Assembly (NCBI GenBank): GCA_028274925.1
Contig: JAQCNR010000476.1
Coordinates: forward strand, 1-7,647
Direction of reading: 5' to 3'
DNA from: Halovenus sp.
GTDB lineage: Archaea; Halobacteriota; Halobacteria; Halobacteriales; Haloarculaceae
Length of the DNA: 7,647 nucleotides
The translations under genes and the position numbers were made by a program. The notes beneath the pieces are model-generated. The model saw only the letters and a program-made list of their open reading frames with translations. It was not told the origin of the DNA and did not search any database. Positions 1 to 5,449 of the stretch are shown here, piece after piece (the stretch's first letter is position 1; each line of letters opens with the position of its first letter).

Positions 1-34
1 CGAAATGACTGACGCGATTATCGACGAACTGTAG
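1..34 (+). CDS. Possible C-terminal end of an upstream plus-strand gene (partial)
   Basis: An open frame runs from the window edge (codons from base 2) and ends at TAG 32-34, reading EMTDAIIDEL. The codons are mostly G/C-ending and the peptide is acidic, as expected for a haloarchaeal protein. Its stop lies one base from the stop of the convergent minus-strand gene, a plausible tail-to-tail arrangement. Only ten codons are visible, so neither the family nor the existence of the gene can be confirmed. Confidence 0.4.
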   Translation, partial: EMTDAIIDEL

Positions 35-35
35 C

Positions 36-1892
36 TCAGTCGGGCTTGACCAGTTTGTTACCGTCCTGGGCAAGAAGCCCACGTTCGACCGCAATATCCA
101 GCACTGCTTCACAGTCTTCCTGTGAAAGGTCGTAAGTACTCCCCGCGACGGCCAGCAGTTCCATCCGGTCGACAGGGAACTCCCGGTTCTGCAGCAGGCG
201 CATTACCTTGTTGTATTCGAGTGCCGAAATCGACCGACGACTGGTCGACTCGCGTTCGTCGGAATCATCCGCGTCCCCAAATGTCGACTCACTCGGTGCC
301 TCAGCGGTGGGTTCCTCGACAGCGTCTGGCTCAGGCTGCAACTCATCGAGTGACTCGGACTCAGACTCCGATTCAATGAATGCACTCTCCTCTGGAGACG
401 AGTCGATAGCTTGCTCCTCGGAGTCGTCGTCAGACTCCTCGAAGGCAACTTCCTCGTCGGGCACCTCCGCCCCCGAGTCGTCAGCCTCTTCTTCCAGCGT
501 GCCAGCAATTTCCTCGGCAGTACTGCTGAATTCCTCGGGAATGTCCGGTTCCATCTCCGACTGGAGGGCGTCGTCAGCGTCGTCGTCGGCCTCAGGACTG
601 TTATCGAAGTCGAAGCCGCCGTCGTCGGGTTCGGCCTCCATCTCGGGGTTCTCATCGGGTCCAATATCGAACAATTCCTCGTCTGTCACGGGCTCATCTG
701 CGTCGCTCGTCTCGTTCGGTTCCGGCTCAGTCTCGGCGTTGCTGTCGGCGGCGTCCGGTTCGTCATCGAACAGCGACGTCTCGCTGTCAGCCTGAATGTC
801 GATGTCGTCGCCGAGGACCTCCTCGATGTCAGCGTTACCACTCGCAATCTCGTCGGCCTGGAGAATACTCGGGTCGACGCCGCTGTCCGGCGCGTCGTCG
901 TGGCTGTCGTCGGAGTTGCTCAGGTCAGGCTCGGCGTCGTCCGCTGGCAGGTCGTCAACATCGTCCGAGTCCGCGTCAATTGGCGTCGTGTCGATGTCCT
1001 CGGCACCCCCGAAGTCGTCGTTGTTGTCGGTGTCGCCGAGGACGGTGACATCGTTCTCGTCGTCGTCAAGCGGGTCGACAGCGTCCTCGGGGTCGGTCGC
1101 CAAACCCTCGTCGAGAGACGGGTCGGTCGGTTCCTCGTCTTCGGCATCCGAGTCTGACTCGTCCGCTTCATCTGCGTCGGAGGCGTCGGTAAACTCGCCG
1201 AATTCGTCGGGAATGTCTGGTTCCATCTCGTCGCTGAGTATCGACTCCTCGTCTTCTTCGTTCTCGACAGCCAGCCCGGGAACTTCGTTTAGCTCCTCGT
1301 CGGGGGGTTCGTCTGGGTCGGTCGTGACTGGCTCGGGGCCGGGTTCGGTGACACGTCCGGGTGCAATCGCAGACTCCCTGTCAGTGTCAGCAGAGTCCTC
1401 CGCTGCTGGCTCGTCGTCGACTTCAGATTCCGGGGATTGGTCCGCAATCTCCTCGTCACCGTCCGGCTCCGCTTGCAGTTCTGACTCGCTATCGTGGCTC
1501 TCATCGGGTGCTGGTTCCTCGGTCGTCGAGTCCGTCTCAGCGTCAGTGGACACCGCAGATTCTGAGTCGTCGGTGTCTTCTGCTTCGGCTGAGGAAATAG
1601 CCGACTCCACGGCGTCGTCTTCTGCCGGAGAGGCGTCCGTCGAGTCGGTGTCCTCCGCAGCTTCGGCGGCGGGTGACGACGCTGTGTCTGGAGTGTCACC
1701 GGACGGGTCGGCGGGTTCGTCCGCTGGAACAGTCGGGCTGAAGTTGTTGGCTTCAAGCAAGGTGTCGAGTTTGTGTCGACAGCTCGCACAGAGCGTCACG
1801 GGCCGACCCCCACCCGCGGAATCGAGCGAATACGCACCCAGGGGCTCGTCCAGCGCCGCCCCACAGAAGTAACACGATGAGAGATGGTCCAT
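36..1892 (-). CDS. Long acidic protein with N-terminal zinc ribbon and small C-terminal domain, unknown function
   Basis: This 618-residue protein is not assigned to a named family. Residues 1-45 carry two Cys pairs, C7-x2-C10 and C35-x2-C38, 24 residues apart, followed by H40 and K41; this suggests a small zinc ribbon. Residues about 50-545 are a low-complexity linker dominated by Asp, Glu, Ser, Ala and Pro. It has no Lys between K41 and K562 and only two Arg before about residue 547, so it is probably disordered and very negatively charged. Within it, a ten-residue motif EMEPDIP(D/E)EF occurs at 222-231 and 446-455, and an alternating Glu-Ser run lies at 507-514. Residues about 552-618 form a folded-looking, more basic domain (RR at 552-553, LEYNKVMRLLQ near 558) that could be a winged helix. 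No signal peptide or membrane segment is seen, so it is probably cytoplasmic. A scaffold or nucleic-acid-associated role is conceivable but is inference. The ATG at 1892 is supported by the Cys motif starting at once and by a TATA-like T-tract 28 bp upstream. Confidence 0.85.
   Translation of the reverse strand: MDHLSSCYFCGAALDEPLGAYSLDSAGGGRPVTLCASCRHKLDTLLEANNFSPTVPADEPADPSGDTPDTASSPAAEAAEDTDSTDASPAEDDAVESAISSAEAEDTDDSESAVSTDAETDSTTEEPAPDESHDSESELQAEPDGDEEIADQSPESEVDDEPAAEDSADTDRESAIAPGRVTEPGPEPVTTDPDEPPDEELNEVPGLAVENEEDEESILSDEMEPDIPDEFGEFTDASDADEADESDSDAEDEEPTDPSLDEGLATDPEDAVDPLDDDENDVTVLGDTDNNDDFGGAEDIDTTPIDADSDDVDDLPADDAEPDLSNSDDSHDDAPDSGVDPSILQADEIASGNADIEEVLGDDIDIQADSETSLFDDEPDAADSNAETEPEPNETSDADEPVTDEELFDIGPDENPEMEAEPDDGGFDFDNSPEADDDADDALQSEMEPDIPEEFSSTAEEIAGTLEEEADDSGAEVPDEEVAFEESDDDSEEQAIDSSPEESAFIESESESESLDELQPEPDAVEEPTAEAPSESTFGDADDSDERESTSRRSISALEYNKVMRLLQNREFPVDRMELLAVAGSTYDLSQEDCEAVLDIAVERGLLAQDGNKLVKPD
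528..557 (-). repeat. 30-bp imperfect direct repeat, copy B (EMEPDIPEEF)
   Basis: This segment matches 1200-1229 at 28 of 30 bases by my reading, in the same orientation and reading frame. It encodes residues 446-455 of the acidic protein. Met, Ile and Phe stand out from the surrounding Asp/Glu/Ser sequence, which suggests a repeated short peptide motif rather than random low complexity. Confidence 0.75.
1200..1229 (-). repeat. 30-bp imperfect direct repeat, copy A (EMEPDIPDEF)
   Basis: This is the partner of the repeat at 528-557 and encodes residues 222-231. The two copies lie 672 bp apart, or 224 codons. A degenerate third version, PEMEAEPDD, begins around residue 416. The repeat is internal to one gene and is not a mobile or attachment sequence. 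Confidence 0.75.
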
Positions 1893-1917
1893 ACAGCTAC
1901 GACTGTTCCATCAGGGC

Positions 1918-1922
1918 AAAAA
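1918..1922 (-). promoter_or_regulatory. TATA-like T-tract of the acidic zinc-ribbon gene
   Basis: On the minus strand the sequence reads GGCTTTTTGCC. The T5 core is centred 28 bp upstream of the ATG at 1892, the spacing expected when transcription starts at or next to the start codon, giving a leaderless mRNA. No Shine-Dalgarno sequence precedes the ATG. The match to a classical TTTATA box is weak. The same T-tract lies just after the stop of the upstream agmatinase-family gene and may also act as its terminator. Confidence 0.45.
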
Positions 1923-1940
1923 GCCAGCGACCGTTTTTCA
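1918..1940 (-). terminator. Possible T-tract terminator of the aIF5A-ureohydrolase unit
   Basis: After the TGA stop at 1940-1938 the minus strand reads an A5 tract, a short G/C-rich stretch, then TTTTT. Archaeal intrinsic termination often relies on a T-tract in the non-template strand, and T5 is a modest example. The A5 and T5 runs could pair, but the interior does not form a convincing stem. This is inferred from sequence alone. Confidence 0.35.
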
Positions 1941-2726
1941 TTTGTGATTATACACGAACTCGCGGAGCAATTTCGCCCCCAGGGCGGCCGCTTGGCCGTC
2001 GTCACGGTCGTTTACCTCGACGATATCGAAGCCAATTGCCTGGGGCGCAACGGCCCGAACCACAGAGCGCAACGTTGTCGGGTCGAGTCCGAACGGTTCC
2101 GGAGTTCCGGTCCCCGGCGCAAATCCGGGGTCGGCAGCGTCGATATCGACGCTCAGGTAGGCGTCGCCAGCGGGTGGCTCCCAATCCGACACAGCCTCTG
2201 GCGGGACGATAGTCACGTCCTCGCCGTCAGCCCGGTCCCATTCTGCTTCCGCCCCAGCGCGTGTGCCGAGGACGACAGCCTCATCGGCTACCTCCAGCGC
2301 GTGGCGGGTGACGGTGGCGTGACTGAGCGGGTTGCCAGCGTACGAGTCCCGGAGGTCGAGGTGAGCGTCGAGACAGATGAAAATCTCTGGGTCGAGTGCG
2401 CGAACCCCGGCGACAGTGACTGTGTGCTCGCCGCCAAGCGTGAGCGGGGTCAGTCCGTCGTCGGCGAACTCCGAAAGCGCGCTGGAGAGAAAGTCGAGAT
2501 ACTCGGCAACATCGTCAGTAGGACTGATATCGCCGTGGTCGTAGACTCCGCAATCGGTGAACTGCGTGTCTGTGTGGTGGTCGTAATCCTCGAATGGCCG
2601 GGCGGCGTGGCGCAGTTCTCGCGGGCCAAACCGCGTTCCCGGTCGAAAACTCGTGGTTGCGTCGAGCGGCGCACCGACAATTGCGTACTCGGCCGCGTCA
2701 CGGTCGGCGGCCGCTCCGGGGAACAT
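1938..2726 (-). CDS. speB: Agmatinase-family ureohydrolase, probably acting in aIF5A deoxyhypusination
   Basis: This 262-residue protein is a full-length ureohydrolase (agmatinase/arginase fold, binuclear Mn site). The metal-ligand motifs are intact: GGEH with H101 (Glu replaces the usual Asp of GGDH), DAHLD with D120, H122 and D124, and SVDIDAADP with D194 and D196, followed by PGTGTPEP. SHAT at 135-138 aligns with the substrate-loop His region, and EVN at 237-239 with the conserved late Glu. Family members hydrolyse guanidino compounds such as agmatine to an amine plus urea. Its ATG overlaps the aIF5A stop by one base (TAATG), so the two are very probably co-transcribed and translationally coupled. 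In Haloferax volcanii an agmatinase-like gene clustered with aIF5A was reported essential. It was proposed to serve deoxyhypusine formation in cells that make agmatine rather than spermidine, and that role is the best inference here. A free agmatinase making putrescine is the alternative. No signal peptide is seen, so it is probably cytosolic. Confidence 0.93.
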   Translation of the reverse strand: MFPGAAADRDAAEYAIVGAPLDATTSFRPGTRFGPRELRHAARPFEDYDHHTDTQFTDCGVYDHGDISPTDDVAEYLDFLSSALSEFADDGLTPLTLGGEHTVTVAGVRALDPEIFICLDAHLDLRDSYAGNPLSHATVTRHALEVADEAVVLGTRAGAEAEWDRADGEDVTIVPPEAVSDWEPPAGDAYLSVDIDAADPGFAPGTGTPEPFGLDPTTLRSVVRAVAPQAIGFDIVEVNDRDDGQAAALGAKLLREFVYNHK

Positions 2727-3097
2727 TAGACGATCTTTCGCTGGCCCTCGAATTCGAGGAACTCGATTTCGTCGTCAGCGGCCAGCCCTTCGTCACCGGC
2801 TTTCATCACGAAGTTGTCGTAGGTTTCCAGGTCCATTACCTGAATCTCGTCAGAGCGAACGTCGATGACCTGTCCCTGTTTGCGGTTGATGATCGGCACC
2901 CAGACCTTGGCGTCGACTGGCTGGGACAGCGAGCGCTTCTGGCTGTCGAATACCCCCTTCGCGTCGATTCGAGCCTTGGCGCTGCCGTGTTTGCCCGGTT
3001 TGGCTGTGCTGTAAGACGTAATCTTACACGGAACATCCTCGATCAGGACGTAACTTCCCTCATCGAGTTCGCGAACCTCGGTCTGCTGCTTTGCCAT
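2726..3097 (-). CDS. eif5A: Translation factor aIF5A (hypusine-containing)
   Basis: This 123-residue protein has the normal length for archaeal IF5A. An N-terminal SH3-like domain (about 1-65) is followed by an OB-fold domain (about 66-123). The modification loop reads KPGKHGSAK at 33-41. By family alignment K36, within GKHG, is the lysine converted to deoxyhypusine or hypusine. aIF5A binds near the ribosomal E site and relieves stalling on difficult peptide sequences. The start at 3097 (MAKQQTEVRE) matches the family N-terminus and sits 28 bp after a TTTATA box. The frame stays open further upstream but would run into the neighbouring gene, so a longer product is unlikely. The stop overlaps the start of the agmatinase-family gene. 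The deoxyhypusine synthase gene is not in the window. Confidence 0.97.
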   Translation of the reverse strand: MAKQQTEVRELDEGSYVLIEDVPCKITSYSTAKPGKHGSAKARIDAKGVFDSQKRSLSQPVDAKVWVPIINRKQGQVIDVRSDEIQVMDLETYDNFVMKAGDEGLAADDEIEFLEFEGQRKIV

Positions 3098-3121
3098 GTC
3101 CCGCTGTTGTCTACCTGCGAG

Positions 3122-3127
3122 TATAAA
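3122..3127 (-). promoter_or_regulatory. TATA box of the aIF5A-ureohydrolase unit
   Basis: The minus strand reads TTTATA, a good haloarchaeal TATA box, centred about 27.5 bp upstream of the aIF5A ATG. That places transcription initiation at or beside the start codon, so the message should be leaderless; no Shine-Dalgarno sequence is present. The box lies in the 55-bp gap after the UbiB-family gene, so aIF5A has its own promoter even though it is co-directional with the upstream genes. Confidence 0.75.
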
Positions 3128-3152
3128 CGGTTTGGAATCGACCGCGACAGTC

Positions 3153-4985
3153 TCAGGAGTCGGAACGCTCGTCCCGGTCCGTCTCCTCGGGTGGGCGTTC
3201 CTCGACCGCAATCGTGCTGGAGTCGTCGTCGGATGGCGTTGCTTCCTCGCCACCGGACAGCATTCCCGGCGGCGTAGCGTCGCCACCGAGTGCTTCGCCG
3301 AGGCCAACAGCGTCCGGGTCGTCTTCGCTGTCGCGCTCGCGTTCACGCATCCGTTGGCGGGTGAACTGTGGCTGTGCGTTCACACCGCGGCTTTTCGTGA
3401 ACGACCGGTAGAGTAAGAGACCGACAACCGCTGTCGGGACGCCGGCGACAGTCACCGCGGTGAGCGTCTCGAAGATATACAGCAGCGTGACGGAGACAGC
3501 ACCGGCGGCAAACAACATTCCGAGAATCATCCGCTTTGCCATGCGGTCGAAATACTCGTTGTCTTCGGTGAGTTCAGCCTTGACCCGGAGGTCGTTGCGC
3601 TGCATCCGGTCGAGCGTCGACTCCAGTTTCTGTGGCACGCGAAGCGACGAACTGGCCGCGCTTCGGGCCTCTCCGGCGCGGTCAGAGACGTACTCTCGCG
3701 CGCCCTGTTCGAGATAGCCCTGGTCGCCGAGGTAGCCCGTCGCCACGTCAATAAAGTCGAAGTTGGGGTCGAGCGTGACACAGACGCCCTCGACAACTGT
3801 CGCGACCCGGAGCACGAGCGCAAGGTTCGACGGCAGTCGCAGCGGGAACTCGTAGATAGTGTCCTCGACCTGTTCGATAATCTGCTGGACGCGGTACTGT
3901 TCGACCTCCTCGCCGCGAACGTCGGCGATGGCGATTTCCATCACGTCGGCCATCACATCTCGGTCAGCCTCCGGCGAGAGCGTCCCCATCTCGACGAGTG
4001 TATCGAGGATTGCGTCGATATTCTGGCGCGCAACGGCAGTGTAGAAGTCGATAATCTTGTCCTGCACGAAGGGGTCGACGAAGCCACTCATTCCGAAGTC
4101 GTAGAAGATGAGCGTGCCATCGTCTGCGACAGCGAGGTTTCCGGGGTGAGGGTCGGCGTGGAAGACGCCATCCTCGACAATCATCTGCAGATAGGTTTCC
4201 TGCAGCGTCGTGGCCAGGTCAGAGCGATCCAGGTGTTTCGCGTCGAGTTCGTCGATATCGTTGATTTTCGTCCCTTCGACGTACTCCATCGTCAGGACGC
4301 GGTCGGCCGAATGCGAATCGATCATCCGCGGCATCCGCACGTCGTCGTTGTCCGAGAAATTCCCGCGAATCCGGCGGAGCATCTCGCCTTCGCGCTTGTA
4401 GTCCATCTCCTGGTGAATCGTCTTCTCGAACTCGTCGGCCAGCGTTTCGAGCGAGAACGAACGCGCGTCCTCGACGAAACGCATCAAAATCGGCAGTGAC
4501 CACCTGATAACCCGGAGGTCGGCCTCGACGAGTTCTTCGATGCCCGGCCGACGAATCTTCACTGCGACATCCTGCCCGTCGATTCGGGCACGGTAGACCT
4601 GTCCGAGACTCGCGCCGCTGATTGGGGCGCGGTCGAACTCCTCGAACCACTCCTCGACGGGGCCGAGTTCGGCTTCGATGACCTGCTCTGCCTCGGCCCA
4701 GTCGGCGGCAGGCACATCGTCCTGTAGTTTCGAGAACTCGGCGATGTACTCCGGGGGCAGGACGTCGGGTCGAGTCGAGAGCAGTTGGCCGAGTTTGATG
4801 AACGTCGGGCCGAGCGTGAGCAGGGAGTTGAGCAGTTTCTTCGCGCGCGAGCGGCGCTGTGCACTCGAAACTGAGCGCGACTTGCCGAAGACCAGAAAGC
4901 GACGGCGGTCCCGCAGGTAGGCGATGATAAGTGGGAAGAACTGCCAGATGACGATAACGAACCGCCAGTAGGCACGTGGATTCAA
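3153..4985 (-). CDS. ABC1/AarF/UbiB-family atypical kinase-like membrane protein
   Basis: This 610-residue protein has the UbiB signature set. There is a KxGQ motif (K64-Q67, within KLGQLLSTRPDVLP), a small-residue nucleotide loop SGASLGQV at 123-130, the VAVK lysine K143, ExD (E193, D195), HADPHPGN at 276-283 and DFG at 296-298. In this family KxGQ blocks ordinary protein-kinase activity; members act as ATPases or atypical kinases supporting isoprenoid quinone or other lipid metabolism at the membrane. A hydrophobic stretch lies at about 8-23. Two probable membrane helices follow at about 486-505 and 508-526, then a hydrophilic, acidic tail of about 80 residues. The start is TTG at 4985; no better in-frame start precedes the upstream stop. 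A GAGGTG ribosome-binding sequence lies a few bases before it, as expected for an internal operon gene. It follows hsp20 by 18 bp. Its client pathway here, perhaps menaquinone, is inference. Confidence 0.92.
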   Translation of the reverse strand: MNPRAYWRFVIVIWQFFPLIIAYLRDRRRFLVFGKSRSVSSAQRRSRAKKLLNSLLTLGPTFIKLGQLLSTRPDVLPPEYIAEFSKLQDDVPAADWAEAEQVIEAELGPVEEWFEEFDRAPISGASLGQVYRARIDGQDVAVKIRRPGIEELVEADLRVIRWSLPILMRFVEDARSFSLETLADEFEKTIHQEMDYKREGEMLRRIRGNFSDNDDVRMPRMIDSHSADRVLTMEYVEGTKINDIDELDAKHLDRSDLATTLQETYLQMIVEDGVFHADPHPGNLAVADDGTLIFYDFGMSGFVDPFVQDKIIDFYTAVARQNIDAILDTLVEMGTLSPEADRDVMADVMEIAIADVRGEEVEQYRVQQIIEQVEDTIYEFPLRLPSNLALVLRVATVVEGVCVTLDPNFDFIDVATGYLGDQGYLEQGAREYVSDRAGEARSAASSSLRVPQKLESTLDRMQRNDLRVKAELTEDNEYFDRMAKRMILGMLFAAGAVSVTLLYIFETLTAVTVAGVPTAVVGLLLYRSFTKSRGVNAQPQFTRQRMRERERDSEDDPDAVGLGEALGGDATPPGMLSGGEEATPSDDDSSTIAVEERPPEETDRDERSDS

Positions 4986-4991
4986 CTCGAC

Positions 4992-4999
4992 GACACCTC
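4992..4999 (-). promoter_or_regulatory. Shine-Dalgarno sequence supporting the TTG start of the UbiB-family gene
   Basis: Between the hsp20 stop and the TTG start the minus strand reads CGAGGTGTCGTCGAG. GAGGTG complements the 16S rRNA 3' end and lies about 8-9 bases before the TTG. The other gene starts in the window lack such a site, consistent with leaderless first genes and an SD-dependent internal operon gene. Confidence 0.6.
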
Positions 5000-5003
5000 G
5001 GGG

Positions 5004-5360
5004 TCAGGCCTCGTCAACAGGAATCCGTGTCTTGTCGGTGACAGCCTGTTTGGGAATCGCGAGTTCGAGGACGCCGCGCTCAATTGTTGCCTCGGCCTCG
5101 CTCGGGTCGGCGTCCGGCGGCAGCGGAAGGTCGACGTCGAGAAACAGCGAGCGCTCTTCGGAGAGAAACCGGAACTCCCGAGCAACGTCTTTGCTGCGCC
5201 GGGCTTCGACGCGCAGTTTGTTGCGCTCGGCGCTGATGTCGATGGTCTCGGCGGTCGCTCCTGGAAGGTCGATAACGAGAAGATATCCCTCCTCAGATTC
5301 CAGTATATCGGCGAACACGGCCTCTGGCAAATCACGCAACGCGTCGCGCAGCGCTGACAT
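5004..5360 (-). CDS. hsp20: Small heat-shock protein, Hsp20/alpha-crystallin family
   Basis: This 118-residue protein is mainly an alpha-crystallin domain. DLPG at 31-34 is the usual opening strand, and GVLELAIPK at 96-104 is the conserved GVL strand. RIPV near the C-terminus (113-115 IPV) is the IxI/V anchor used in oligomerisation. Such proteins are ATP-independent holdases that bind unfolding proteins, often under heat or salt stress. The N-terminal arm is short (about 15 residues) and the protein is at the small end of the family. It is the first gene of a probable hsp20-ubiB unit and has a TTTAA element 28 bp upstream of the ATG. Pairing with a UbiB-family gene might link membrane stress and lipid metabolism, but that is speculation. 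Confidence 0.93.
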   Translation of the reverse strand: MSALRDALRDLPEAVFADILESEEGYLLVIDLPGATAETIDISAERNKLRVEARRSKDVAREFRFLSEERSLFLDVDLPLPPDADPSEAEATIERGVLELAIPKQAVTDKTRIPVDEA

Positions 5361-5449
5361 AACCGATAGTATGGACGGAACGTCGTTAAACCCCCCGGTC
5401 TCGGTGCCAAACGCCGTCGTTTTACGGACCGAGCGGATATAGGGGTGTA
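5361..5449. promoter_or_regulatory. Divergent promoter region between hsp20 and dph2
   Basis: This 89-bp intergenic segment drives genes on both strands. On the minus strand, TTTAA (5390-5386) is centred 28 bp upstream of the hsp20 ATG. On the plus strand, TTTTAC (5420-5425) is centred about 27.5 bp upstream of the dph2 ATG. Both spacings predict leaderless transcripts. The two elements sit in a short direct repeat on the plus strand: CGTCGTTAAAC at 5381-5391 and CGTCGTTTTAC at 5415-5425, matching at 9 of 11 bases. No clear palindromic operator is seen. Confidence 0.6.

Noticed and set aside
352..375. Short hexamer-like tandem (GACTCG/GACTCA/GACTCC/GATTCA) as a possible microsatellite or CRISPR-like repeat
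   Set aside because: It simply encodes the alternating Glu-Ser run at residues 507-514 of the acidic protein; the units vary at synonymous positions and no spacers exist.
411..1157. Valine/arginine-rich open frame (248 codons) on the plus strand
   Set aside because: It is another shadow of the low-complexity acidic gene, open because stop codons are rare in that repetitive, G+C-rich sequence.
796..1872. Long serine-rich open frame (358 codons) on the plus strand, and a similar one at 208-795
   Set aside because: These are the antisense of the GAC/GAG/TCx-rich acidic gene: reverse-complemented Asp and Glu codons read as Ser-rich codons without stops. No domain, promoter or sensible composition supports them.
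1884..2729. Plus-strand open frame of 281 codons opposite the ureohydrolase
   Set aside because: The minus-strand frame has every ureohydrolase motif, while this one shows no recognisable domain.
3098..3346. N-terminal extension of aIF5A by about 83 codons
   Set aside because: It would overlap the UbiB-family gene, has an arginine-rich shadow composition, and reads through the TTTATA promoter. The family start is MAKQQ at 3097.
4986..5003. Possible hsp20-ubiB fusion by stop-codon read-through, since both genes share a frame
   Set aside because: The TGA is followed by a good ribosome-binding site and a TTG start, so two separate proteins explain the junction better. Nothing suggests recoding.
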